A stretch of DNA of 64,000 nucleotides from DAIQNV01 sp038748775 (GTDB lineage: Bacteria; Planctomycetota; Phycisphaerae; Phycisphaerales; UBA1924), in the NCBI GenBank assembly GCA_038748775.1, contig JBCDIT010000003.1, positions 1-64,000 on the forward strand. The letters run 5' to 3'. Each line of letters opens with the position of its first letter. Within the stretch, counting starts at the first letter, position 1. A program made the position numbers and the translations under genes. Of this stretch, positions 42,292 to 48,885 are shown one piece after another. A model generated the notes under the pieces. The model searched no databases and was not told the DNA's origin. It saw nothing but the letters and a program-made list of their open reading frames with translations.

Positions 42292-43170
42292 ATGCTCGCA
42301 ATCGCGACCCAACACAACGTCGACGACGTCTGGCATGATCTAGATCGGTGGTGCCGAGACATCTCACCACTCTGGAACAACTCTGACCCACGGCCCGCCC
42401 GCCTAGACCTGACCGAATGCAAGTACCTCGGCCCAAGTGCCGCGTCACTCATTTACGCTACTTGGCTGATGAGAAAGCAACGCAGCAGCACCGTCGATAT
42501 CGAGTTACCGCACGGGCCCGAAGGACTGCGGGCGTTCTGCACGTTCTCGAATCTACGGCACTACCTGCACCGCGAGAAGCAAGCCGATCCACGGCATCCA
42601 AGGAGCGAGACGGTCCCACTCTCCCAGTTCTTCGATGACGCTTCCCAGCAGTCGTACCGAGTTCTCCAACTCGTGAAGCGCCACCATCGTCTCTCAAAGG
42701 ACGAGGAGATCCAGCTTTCGTCCGCAGTCCATGAGGTGTGCCAGAACATTCATGATCATGCCGAGAGTCCTATTGGTGGAATCTCTTGCTCGCGCTTTTT
42801 CTCAAAGTCACGAGAGGTGCGGGTCGCCGTTGTAGACTCCGGACAGACGATCTCCGGATCGCTCGGCAAAGCGGCGAAGTATGCTGGCACATCAGACACG
42901 GATGCACTCGAGTTGGTGTGCCAGGGCAAACACACCAGCAGGTCTCGCAGACACAACATGGGCCTCGGGATCAGCAATTTGATTGCTGTGGTTCGAGCTC
43001 TGACAGGACGGGTCGCTATCGTGTCCGGCCAAGCCGCAGCCGTGCTTGAAGCGACGCACGTCGCAGCCGGTTCGGGATTGGAACCGCCGGCAATCAAGAC
43101 CCTCGACTGGCGATTTCCAGGAACCGGTGTATTCTTCACCCTTGTCGTGACCAATGATTTACCTGACTGA
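42292..43170 (+). CDS. STAS-like plus HATPase (GHKL) domain protein
   Basis: A 292-residue protein. The N-terminal half (about 30-110, RLDLTECKYLGPSAASLIYATWL) looks like a STAS/anti-sigma-antagonist fold; the C-terminal half is a GHKL ATPase domain: an N-box-like SAVHEVCQNIHDHAES near residue 145, VRVAVVDSGQTISGSL as the G1-type DxG, and GLGISNLIAVVRAL as the G2 region. It overlaps the next gene's possible upstream start and sits directly before a DUF4325 gene. This pair has been recorded elsewhere as an uncharacterised two-gene module related to anti-sigma kinases such as SpoIIAB. GC is lower than in thiC, suggesting acquisition. Function unknown. Confidence 0.75.
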   Translation: MLAIATQHNVDDVWHDLDRWCRDISPLWNNSDPRPARLDLTECKYLGPSAASLIYATWLMRKQRSSTVDIELPHGPEGLRAFCTFSNLRHYLHREKQADPRHPRSETVPLSQFFDDASQQSYRVLQLVKRHHRLSKDEEIQLSSAVHEVCQNIHDHAESPIGGISCSRFFSKSREVRVAVVDSGQTISGSLGKAAKYAGTSDTDALELVCQGKHTSRSRRHNMGLGISNLIAVVRALTGRVAIVSGQAAAVLEATHVAAGSGLEPPAIKTLDWRFPGTGVFFTLVVTNDLPD

Positions 43171-43171
43171 T

Positions 43172-43486
43172 ATGTCCGCCCTACCCGATCAAATTATTAG
43201 CATCGACGATTTCATCGATGGCAACCATCCGAACTTGGATGTGGCCGAGCGAATCGCGATTGCCGTGGTGGCGGCGATCACATCGGACGCCCACACCGTG
43301 ATCGGTGTGAACGTGAACGGCCTATCCGGGGTATCCTCAAGCTTCTTTAACCTGTTCTTCACGATTGTTTTCGAGGCTTGCGGCCGGGAAACCACGAGGG
43401 ATCGGGTAGTCGTGCTTTCTGACTCGAACGCCATGTCGGCGATCGTGCAGAGGTCTCGCGAAGCCGTCTTGGGCGACGCGGCCTAA
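43172..43486 (+). CDS. DUF4325 (STAS-like) protein
   Basis: A 104-residue protein of the DUF4325 type, a STAS-like alpha/beta fold. The core IVIVNVNGLSGVSSSFFNLFF-like block (VIGVNVNGLSGVSSSFFNLF) and the following VVVLSDSNAMSAIV match the usual pattern, in which a Ser or Thr near the GVSSSF turn could be phosphorylated by the partner kinase. It starts one base after the stop of the HATPase gene; an ATG at 43154 would overlap it. No ribosome binding site is clear, so translation may depend on the upstream gene. A terminator follows at 43539. Confidence 0.75.
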   Translation: MSALPDQIISIDDFIDGNHPNLDVAERIAIAVVAAITSDAHTVIGVNVNGLSGVSSSFFNLFFTIVFEACGRETTRDRVVVLSDSNAMSAIVQRSREAVLGDAA

Positions 43487-43538
43487 TCGCGCCCACTAGG
43501 AGCTTTCATCGGCCTGTTAGGCCATCCCTCTGTTGCGT

Positions 43539-43558
43539 AGAGCGGCGGCTCTCTTTTT
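43539..43558 (+). terminator. Rho-independent terminator after the HATPase/DUF4325 pair
   Basis: Stem AGAGC / GCTCT (43539-43543 and 43548-43552) with loop GGCG is followed by CTTTTT. It lies 53 bases after the DUF4325 stop. Confidence 0.7.
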
Positions 43559-43572
43559 GCGCCTTTCACCCT

Positions 43573-43601
43573 CATCGGCGCTCGAGTCCCGAGCGCCGAT
43601 G
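43573..43601. other. 12-bp perfect hairpin
   Basis: CATCGGCGCTCG (43573-43584) pairs perfectly with 43590-43601 around a 5-base loop. No T-run follows. It lies 67 bases before the start of the next gene and could be a processing or regulatory hairpin or a decayed repeat. Confidence 0.5.
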
Positions 43602-43667
43602 TAAACCGCGAAGTCTTTTGCTTGACGATCCGAAGGCTCGCCCTCCCCACCGCCTCCAATCCCTCAG

Positions 43668-44438
43668 ATGACCAACGCCCCACCAACCTCGGACGTCGAG
43701 CGGGCGACGGTGCTGATTGAGAAACGGCTGCACGCCGGGCTCAGCCCGGACGAGCAGACCGAGTTGGATCAGCTCGTCGCCGCACACCCCGCCCTCGCGG
43801 GCGAGCTCGACGCCGCGATGCAGGAGAACGATGCGATGTACGCCGTAACAACCCCCACGACCCCGAGCCCCGACGATGATCTCCCGCCGTTCGACTTCGA
43901 CCGCGCCCGGCGCGTGATCTCCGACAAGCTCGCGGGCGAGCGGAGGATCCTCCTGAGCCTCGCCGCATGGACAGCAGTCACGCCCCCGATGCTCATCGCG
44001 ATCAGCTGGCCCAGCCCAGACTGGTCGCTCATCGCGTGGTGCGCCGCGCTGCCCGCGACGCCGATCGTCCTGTGGAGCGTCTACCGGTGGCGCGAGTCGG
44101 TCGCGTTCCGCCGAGCCCTCGACGCCAACCCCGACACGAATCCCGACGACGTGTCGCCCGACCTCGAATCGGCCTGGGCCCGCCACATTCGCCGCGGTCG
44201 GAACGAGTACGTCGCGATGGGGGCGTGCGTCGCGCTGGTGGTGCTCGCGCTCGTCGTCTGGCTCATCGAGTTGATCGACGAAGCGGCATGGCCCCTCGTG
44301 CCCTTCGCCCTCATCGGCGCCGCGGTGATGGGCTACCACGGTGTGCGCAAGCTCTGGACCCGCCGCGCTCGCGAACGCCACGAGCGCGAACTCGCCGGGC
44401 TCGACCGTGACGACGCCGACCGGCCCGCCAACGACTGA
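43668..44438 (+). CDS. four-helix membrane protein with anti-sigma-like N-terminus
   Basis: A 256-residue protein. The N-terminal part (VLIEKRLHAGLSPDEQTELDQLVAAHPALAGEL) is like the short helical domains found at the start of anti-sigma proteins; four hydrophobic segments follow (about 104-124, 128-147, 182-205, 209-227). The C-terminus is charged. It precedes an ECF sigma factor by 17 bases on the same strand, so it may act as its membrane-bound regulator, although anti-sigma genes usually lie downstream. This role is inference from position and the N-terminal pattern. Confidence 0.68.
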   Translation: MTNAPPTSDVERATVLIEKRLHAGLSPDEQTELDQLVAAHPALAGELDAAMQENDAMYAVTTPTTPSPDDDLPPFDFDRARRVISDKLAGERRILLSLAAWTAVTPPMLIAISWPSPDWSLIAWCAALPATPIVLWSVYRWRESVAFRRALDANPDTNPDDVSPDLESAWARHIRRGRNEYVAMGACVALVVLALVVWLIELIDEAAWPLVPFALIGAAVMGYHGVRKLWTRRARERHERELAGLDRDDADRPAND

Positions 44439-44455
44439 CCGAAGCAGCCCGTCGC

Positions 44456-44989
44456 ATGCCGCGCCTCGACCTCGCACGCCTCTTCGATTCCGAGCAAGCC
44501 CGGCTGTTCGCGCTGTGCCACCGGCTCACCGGCGACCGGGGCACGGCGGAGGACGCTCTGCAGGACACGTTCTTGCTCGCTCACCGACACCTTTCGGGCT
44601 TCCGAGGGGACGCGGGGCCGGAGACCTGGCTCTACCGCATCGCCATCCGGGCAGCGACGCGGCGGCGCGAACGCGACCGGGCCGAACGGGACAGAGATCG
44701 CGTTGTTGAGCCGATCCGGAGCGGCGCGCCGGGCGACTCCGATATCGAGGCCTTCCGTAAGGCATTCGACGCGCTCCCTGAGCACCACCGCCTTGTCCTC
44801 ACGCTGCTGGCCCTCCGCGGGTTGCCCGCCCGTGTCGTTGGCGAGATCCTCGGCGTGCCCGAGGGCACCGTGTACTCACGGTCCCACGCCGCCCGCGCCG
44901 CCCTGCGGAAGGAACTGGCCCCACACGCCCGCCCCGGGAGCGACGACGAGCCGGCGCATGGCGTCGGGAATCCGCATCACAAGCGCTAG
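44456..44989 (+). CDS. ECF-type RNA polymerase sigma factor
   Basis: A 177-residue ECF sigma factor. Region 2 is seen in RLTGDRGTAEDALQDTFLLAHRHLSGFRGDAGPETWLYRIA, with the basic linker RRRERDRAERDRDR unusually rich in charged residues, and region 4 in LPEHHRLVLTLLALRGLPARVVGEILGVPEGTVYSRSHAARAALR. It lies between a putative regulator and a hemolysin III gene, ten bases from the latter, so all three are probably one operon. It is a separate lineage from the sigma factor at 32978. Confidence 0.9.
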   Translation: MPRLDLARLFDSEQARLFALCHRLTGDRGTAEDALQDTFLLAHRHLSGFRGDAGPETWLYRIAIRAATRRRERDRAERDRDRVVEPIRSGAPGDSDIEAFRKAFDALPEHHRLVLTLLALRGLPARVVGEILGVPEGTVYSRSHAARAALRKELAPHARPGSDDEPAHGVGNPHHKR

Positions 44990-44998
44990 CCTCCTCCC

Positions 44999-45709
44999 AT
45001 GTGGCTGCCCGCCGATCCCGTCGCCGCCTTCACCCACCTGACCGGAGCGCTCGTGTGCGTCGCGGTCGGGCCGGCGTTGTTCGCCAAGGGAAGGACGCTC
45101 TCCGACCGGGTCGCGCTGGGCATCTTCGCAACTTCGGCGGTGCTGCTGCTTCTCGCGAGCGGGACGTTTCATTCGATGGACCCGGACACCACGTCGCGCG
45201 AGGTGTTCCGCAGGCTCGACCACGCCGCGATCTTCGTGCTGATCGCCGGGTCGTTCACGCCGGTGCACGTGATCCTCTTCCGAGGCTGGCGGTGCTGGGG
45301 CGTGCTCATCCCGATCTGGGCGGCGGCGATCGGCGGTGTCGCAGTCAAAACTGTCTTCTTCGAATCGATCCCGTACTGGGTCGGGATCATCGTCTACCTG
45401 TTGATGGGCTGGACCGGGGGCGTGTCGTTCGCGTTCGTCATCGCGCGGTACGGGTTCCGCTTCGCGAGCCCGCTGTTGATCGGTGGGATCGCGTACACCG
45501 TGGGTGCGATCTGCGAGTTCACCGGCGAGCCCGATCTGATCCCAGGGGTCTTCGCGAGCCACGAGGTGTTCCACGTGCTGGTGCTCATGGGTCTGATGGG
45601 CATGTGGGCCTTCATGAGCCGATCGGCCGAATTCCAGAGTCCAGATCCGTCGGACGGGCCGCCGATCACGCGGGAAAACCCCGAGCGCGGATATGCTCCG
45701 AGCAACTAA
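44999..45709 (+). CDS. hemolysin III (PAQR-like) membrane protein
   Basis: A 236-residue seven-helix membrane protein of the hemolysin III / YqfA / PAQR family. The metal ligands fall in ASGTFHSMD (helix 2), REVFRRLDHAAIFVLIAGSFTPV (the Asp-His pair) and ASHEVFHVLV (the HxxxH). These proteins are proposed zinc-dependent hydrolases acting on lipids or ceramide-like substrates. It follows the sigma factor by ten bases. The stop lies 14 bases before the next start. Confidence 0.87.
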   Translation: MWLPADPVAAFTHLTGALVCVAVGPALFAKGRTLSDRVALGIFATSAVLLLLASGTFHSMDPDTTSREVFRRLDHAAIFVLIAGSFTPVHVILFRGWRCWGVLIPIWAAAIGGVAVKTVFFESIPYWVGIIVYLLMGWTGGVSFAFVIARYGFRFASPLLIGGIAYTVGAICEFTGEPDLIPGVFASHEVFHVLVLMGLMGMWAFMSRSAEFQSPDPSDGPPITRENPERGYAPSN

Positions 45710-45722
45710 AGGAGCCCTGCCC

Positions 45723-46010
45723 ATGCGCACCGCGATCACCGCCGTCAGCCTGGCCGCCCTCGCTCTCGCCCTGGCCTCGTGTGCTTCGGCGCCCAAAGCC
45801 GACGGCGCCCGGACGGCGAACTTCGAGCCGATCAACGACGTCTGCCCGATTTCGGGCCACGAAGTGCCCGACATCGACGCGCCGACGGTGACCTATCAGG
45901 GCCACACGATCGCGGTCTGTTGCGACGCTTGCGTCGAGGCGTGGCCCAATGAAAACGACGAATGGCGTCAGGAAGTCCTCACCGAGATGCTGTCTGCGGA
46001 CGCCAACTGA
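45723..46010 (+). CDS. YHS/TRASH-like metal-binding lipoprotein
   Basis: A 95-residue lipoprotein: signal peptide with lipobox (LASCAS, Cys20), then a compact domain in which DVCPISGHEVP and VCCDACVEAW supply Cys residues, as in YHS or TRASH metal-binding domains that hold copper or other soft metals. The ATG at 45723 has AAAGGAGC before it. It sits 14 bases after the hemolysin III gene and may be in the same transcript. The metal is not determined. Confidence 0.8.
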   Translation: MRTAITAVSLAALALALASCASAPKADGARTANFEPINDVCPISGHEVPDIDAPTVTYQGHTIAVCCDACVEAWPNENDEWRQEVLTEMLSADAN

Positions 46011-46119
46011 GCCGATCCAGACTTGCACCGCGCAAAATCCTGATAATCGACTTTCGCCGCCGTTCGTTATCCGCTAGCTTCTCATTGGGGCCCCGGGGGT
46101 CACCGAAGGAGTGTGAAGG

Positions 46120-46509
46120 ATGGAACGACTCGGTGGTATCGTTGTCGCGCTTGTAATCGTGGGTGGTCTGATCTTCTGGCGGTTCTCGGAGAAGGGTGGA
46201 AACTCGTCCGAGGTCCATGACATCGCAGTGGAGATGCTCGAGTCGACCCCCAACTGGGAGTCGCACCAGACGCTCTACGTCCAGTGGCTCGATGAGCACC
46301 ACGAGACCTGCTTCGAGCAGTACTACGACATGGGTGGCCGTCGCCAGTCGGCCAGCTTCGACGAGTTCGCGTACTGGAACGACCTGTTCCCGCAGATGGC
46401 CGCTTCGGCCGACCGCGACGGCTACGACAATTGCGCCGAGCACATCCGCGCGTTGCATGCCGAGTTCATGGGCTTCACGCTCGAAGAAGAAGAAGCACGC
46501 GACGGCTGA
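46120..46509 (+). CDS. small membrane-anchored protein, unknown
   Basis: A 129-residue protein with one N-terminal membrane segment (IVVALVIVGGLIFWRF) and a soluble acidic domain, with Cys residues in HETCFEQYYD and DNCAEH. GAAGGAG precedes the ATG. It lies downstream of the lipoprotein gene by 109 bases. A terminator follows at 46565. I do not recognise a family. Confidence 0.7.
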   Translation: MERLGGIVVALVIVGGLIFWRFSEKGGNSSEVHDIAVEMLESTPNWESHQTLYVQWLDEHHETCFEQYYDMGGRRQSASFDEFAYWNDLFPQMAASADRDGYDNCAEHIRALHAEFMGFTLEEEEARDG

Positions 46510-46564
46510 GGCCGCGCCGCCCTTTCGCGGCTCAAGAACACCGCTGAATCGCAGCGAGAAGCCT

Positions 46565-46596
46565 GCCCCGTCGACTCCGTATCGGCGGGGCGTTTT
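46565..46596 (+). terminator. Rho-independent terminator
   Basis: GCCCCG (46565-46570) pairs with CGGGGC (46586-46591) and is followed by GTTTT. It lies 56 bases after the stop of the small membrane protein and before the OsmC gene. Confidence 0.6.
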
Positions 46597-46732
46597 CGTG
46601 CGCCGCGAGCGAACGCCCGGCACAGGCGAGGCACGCACAGTCTTCACGAGGACCCGTTCAGGTGGGCGTACGGTCTGCTCACTTCGTCTCCAACCCGGGA
46701 AGATCCCGGCCCATAGGAAAGTTCAGCGTTTC

Positions 46733-47173
46733 ATGAACAATACGACCACCCCCCCCACCGTCACGGTCGAGATCGGCGGAACTCCTTTCCGCACCGAGAT
46801 CACCACCATCCCCGAGCACGACGGCAAGGCCCACAGAATCGTGTCGGACGTGCCCGCAGCCAAGGGCGGGGCGGACGACGGACCGAGCCCCCACGACCTC
46901 CTGCTCAGTTCGCTCGGGGCCTGCACGGCCGTCACCGTCAAGATGTATGCCAACCGCAAGGAATGGCCCCTCGAGCGGATCGGCGTGGCTTTGCGCCATG
47001 ACCCCCCCGCCGAACGGGGAGGACCTGAGCGGATCTCGGTGGAGTTGCAGTTCGTCGGCGACCTCACCGAAGAGCAGCGAGACCGCCTCCAACAGATCGC
47101 TGGGAAGTGCCCCGTCCACAAGACGATCACCGGCGACGTGGTGATCGAGACGACCCGCGCCGACGAAGGCTGA
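46733..47173 (+). CDS. OsmC-family peroxiredoxin-like protein
   Basis: A 146-residue protein of the OsmC/Ohr fold. The two active cysteines are in LLSSLGACTAVTVKMYA (Cys64) and IAGKCPVHKT (Cys126), the expected positions for a thiol peroxidase that reduces organic hydroperoxides. The HDLLLSS block and the VELQFVGDLT strand are typical. The ATG at 46733 is preceded by GGAAAG; the longer upstream frame is a shadow. It is a YhfA/OsmC-type rather than Ohr-type protein by its length and end. Confidence 0.88.
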   Translation: MNNTTTPPTVTVEIGGTPFRTEITTIPEHDGKAHRIVSDVPAAKGGADDGPSPHDLLLSSLGACTAVTVKMYANRKEWPLERIGVALRHDPPAERGGPERISVELQFVGDLTEEQRDRLQQIAGKCPVHKTITGDVVIETTRADEG

Positions 47174-47193
47174 CGTTCGGTTAAACTCGGGAG

Positions 47194-48282
47194 ATGGCCC
47201 CGAGTCGCCGTCTACCCGGACGCTCGCTCATCGCCGTGGTCGCGGTCCTCGTCGCCGCGTGCGCTCCGGCCGCGGCGTCGCTAACCGAGCCGAGCATCGC
47301 TCCGGTACGACCCGAGGTCATCGCTCATCGGGGGGCGTCGGGCCTGCTCCCGGAGCACACGCTCGCGGCCTACGCGGCGGCCCACGCGATGGGCGCTGAC
47401 TGGATCGAACCCGACGTCGTGATGACAAAAGACGGCGTGCTGATTTGCGCGCACGAGATCACGCTGGAGCAGACGACTGACGTCGTGACCAAGTTCCCGG
47501 ACCGCAACCGGCGGAACGGGTCGTATTACACCATCGATTTCACCTACGACGAGATCGCTCGGCTCGACCGCATCGGGCGAGTCAACGGAGTCGGCCCGCG
47601 GATCCCTGGGCACCGGATCCCGACGCTCAAGAACGTGCTCGAGATGCTCAAGACTCTGAATGAGCGCACGGGGCGCGATGTCGGCATCATCCCCGAGATT
47701 AAAGATCCAGATTTCCACCGCAAGCACGGCACGCCGATCGAGCCGGTGCTGCTTCGTCTGTTGCGAAACTACGGGTACAACTCGTCGCAAGACCGCGCCG
47801 TCATCCAGAGCTTCGATCCTTGGTCGCTTCGGGCGATGCGTGAAACGCTCGGCACGGAGATCCGGCTCGTGTACCTCAGTTCGAAGCCGATCCCCGACAT
47901 CGTGCTCGATCAGGTCGCTGGGTATTGCGACGGGATCGGCCCGAACTACAAACTCCTCGCCGAACGCACCGGGGACGCCTGGGCCCCCACCGATCTCGCC
48001 GACCGCATTCGTGCGAGGGGGCTCACGATCTGGCCCTGGACCTTCGGCGATGACGAACTCATCCTGGGCCGCTTCCTCGCGGCGGTGCCGGTTGATGGCT
48101 TCTTCACCGACTACCCGGACAAGGGCGTCATCGCCGCCGATCTGATCGAAGCCGAGAAGCAACCGGCGCTCGCGGCCGAAGCCAACGAGGACGACATGCG
48201 TCGCCTGCGCCAGGCGGCCGAGTGGATCCGAAAGTGGACGCAGCGCGACACGCCCAGGCCCGAGGCGATCGAGAACCCGTAA
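47194..48282 (+). CDS. glycerophosphodiester phosphodiesterase, GlpQ-type
   Basis: A 362-residue exported GDPD enzyme. A signal or lipoprotein peptide (VAVLVAACAPAAAS) precedes the catalytic TIM barrel, which begins EVIAHRGASGLLPEHTLAAY. The metal and acid-base residues are in HRGASG, IEPDVVMTKDG, AHEITLEQT, IIPEIKDP and VIQSFDPWSL. It should cut glycerophosphodiesters from phospholipid breakdown into glycerol-3-phosphate and an alcohol outside the cytoplasm. Its stop is 3 bases from that of the convergent DCC gene. Confidence 0.9.
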   Translation: MAPSRRLPGRSLIAVVAVLVAACAPAAASLTEPSIAPVRPEVIAHRGASGLLPEHTLAAYAAAHAMGADWIEPDVVMTKDGVLICAHEITLEQTTDVVTKFPDRNRRNGSYYTIDFTYDEIARLDRIGRVNGVGPRIPGHRIPTLKNVLEMLKTLNERTGRDVGIIPEIKDPDFHRKHGTPIEPVLLRLLRNYGYNSSQDRAVIQSFDPWSLRAMRETLGTEIRLVYLSSKPIPDIVLDQVAGYCDGIGPNYKLLAERTGDAWAPTDLADRIRARGLTIWPWTFGDDELILGRFLAAVPVDGFFTDYPDKGVIAADLIEAEKQPALAAEANEDDMRRLRQAAEWIRKWTQRDTPRPEAIENP

Positions 48283-48285
48283 GTC

Positions 48286-48684
48286 TCAGCCGACGCGGCA
48301 GCGTCCGTCGTCGCACGCGTCTTTGCGACCGGTCAAGGTGAGCCGGTGCTTGGCGAACCATCGGTACGCGGCGTCGACCACCAACCTGATTCCGGGCCAC
48401 CCGGTCGGTGCCCAGAGCCAGCCCCAGCCCACAGCGGCGTAAGCGCGGCGGAAGACTTCCACGCCGTGAACGAGAGCGCCGTCGGTCTTCACGCCGTGGA
48501 TCGAACCCATCACCGTCTCGAAGGTTGTTCCAAATCGACCGGCGTCGAACCCGGGCTCTGCGATATCGACGAGCGCGAGCCGGCCCCGTCCGCCGTCGAG
48601 CCAACGAAGAAAATTGGCCTCGTGAGCGCACAAGGGGCACTCGCCGTCGATCAGGATGGTGAACTCCGGTTGGGTCGCTGTCAT
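48286..48684 (-). CDS. DCC (DUF393) thiol-disulfide oxidoreductase-like protein
   Basis: A 132-residue protein of the DCC/DUF393 family. The defining N-terminal motif is DGECPLCAHEANFLRW, with Cys16 and Cys19 in the CxxC arrangement. The C-terminus has several Cys (CDDGRC). These small proteins are predicted thiol-disulfide oxidoreductases of unknown partner. The start at 48684 (MTATQPEF) excludes an in-frame extension that reads through the adjacent repeat. Confidence 0.85.
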   Translation of the reverse strand: MTATQPEFTILIDGECPLCAHEANFLRWLDGGRGRLALVDIAEPGFDAGRFGTTFETVMGSIHGVKTDGALVHGVEVFRRAYAAVGWGWLWAPTGWPGIRLVVDAAYRWFAKHRLTLTGRKDACDDGRCRVG

Positions 48685-48751
48685 GGTGAGGGATTCGGCG
48701 ATCTCGATGCTCAGGATTCGTCGAAAGAGACGCGTGGGGTGATCGCCCCAG

Positions 48752-48850
48752 GACAGTTCATTGCGCTCCGTAGCGCCCTTCGGGCGCACACTCGCTCTGG
48801 TCCGTCCGCGCCGGAGGCAATCCGGCGGGATTCCGGTCGGGGAAACCGAA
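48752..48850 (+). repeat. family-1 palindromic element, divergent copy (copy 3)
   Basis: About 100 bp sharing the family-1 order: TTCATTGCGCTCCGTAGC, GCGCCCTTCGGGCGC hairpin, ACACTCGCT, CGCCGGAGGCAATCCGGCGGGATTCCGGTCG (described in parts). It is more diverged than the other copies and its outer ends are unclear. It lies about 35 bases downstream of the stop of the minus-strand gene at 48886. Confidence 0.7.
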
Positions 48851-48885
48851 GGCGTGTTGCCCCAGGTTCGGTGAAGCCGCTCTCG

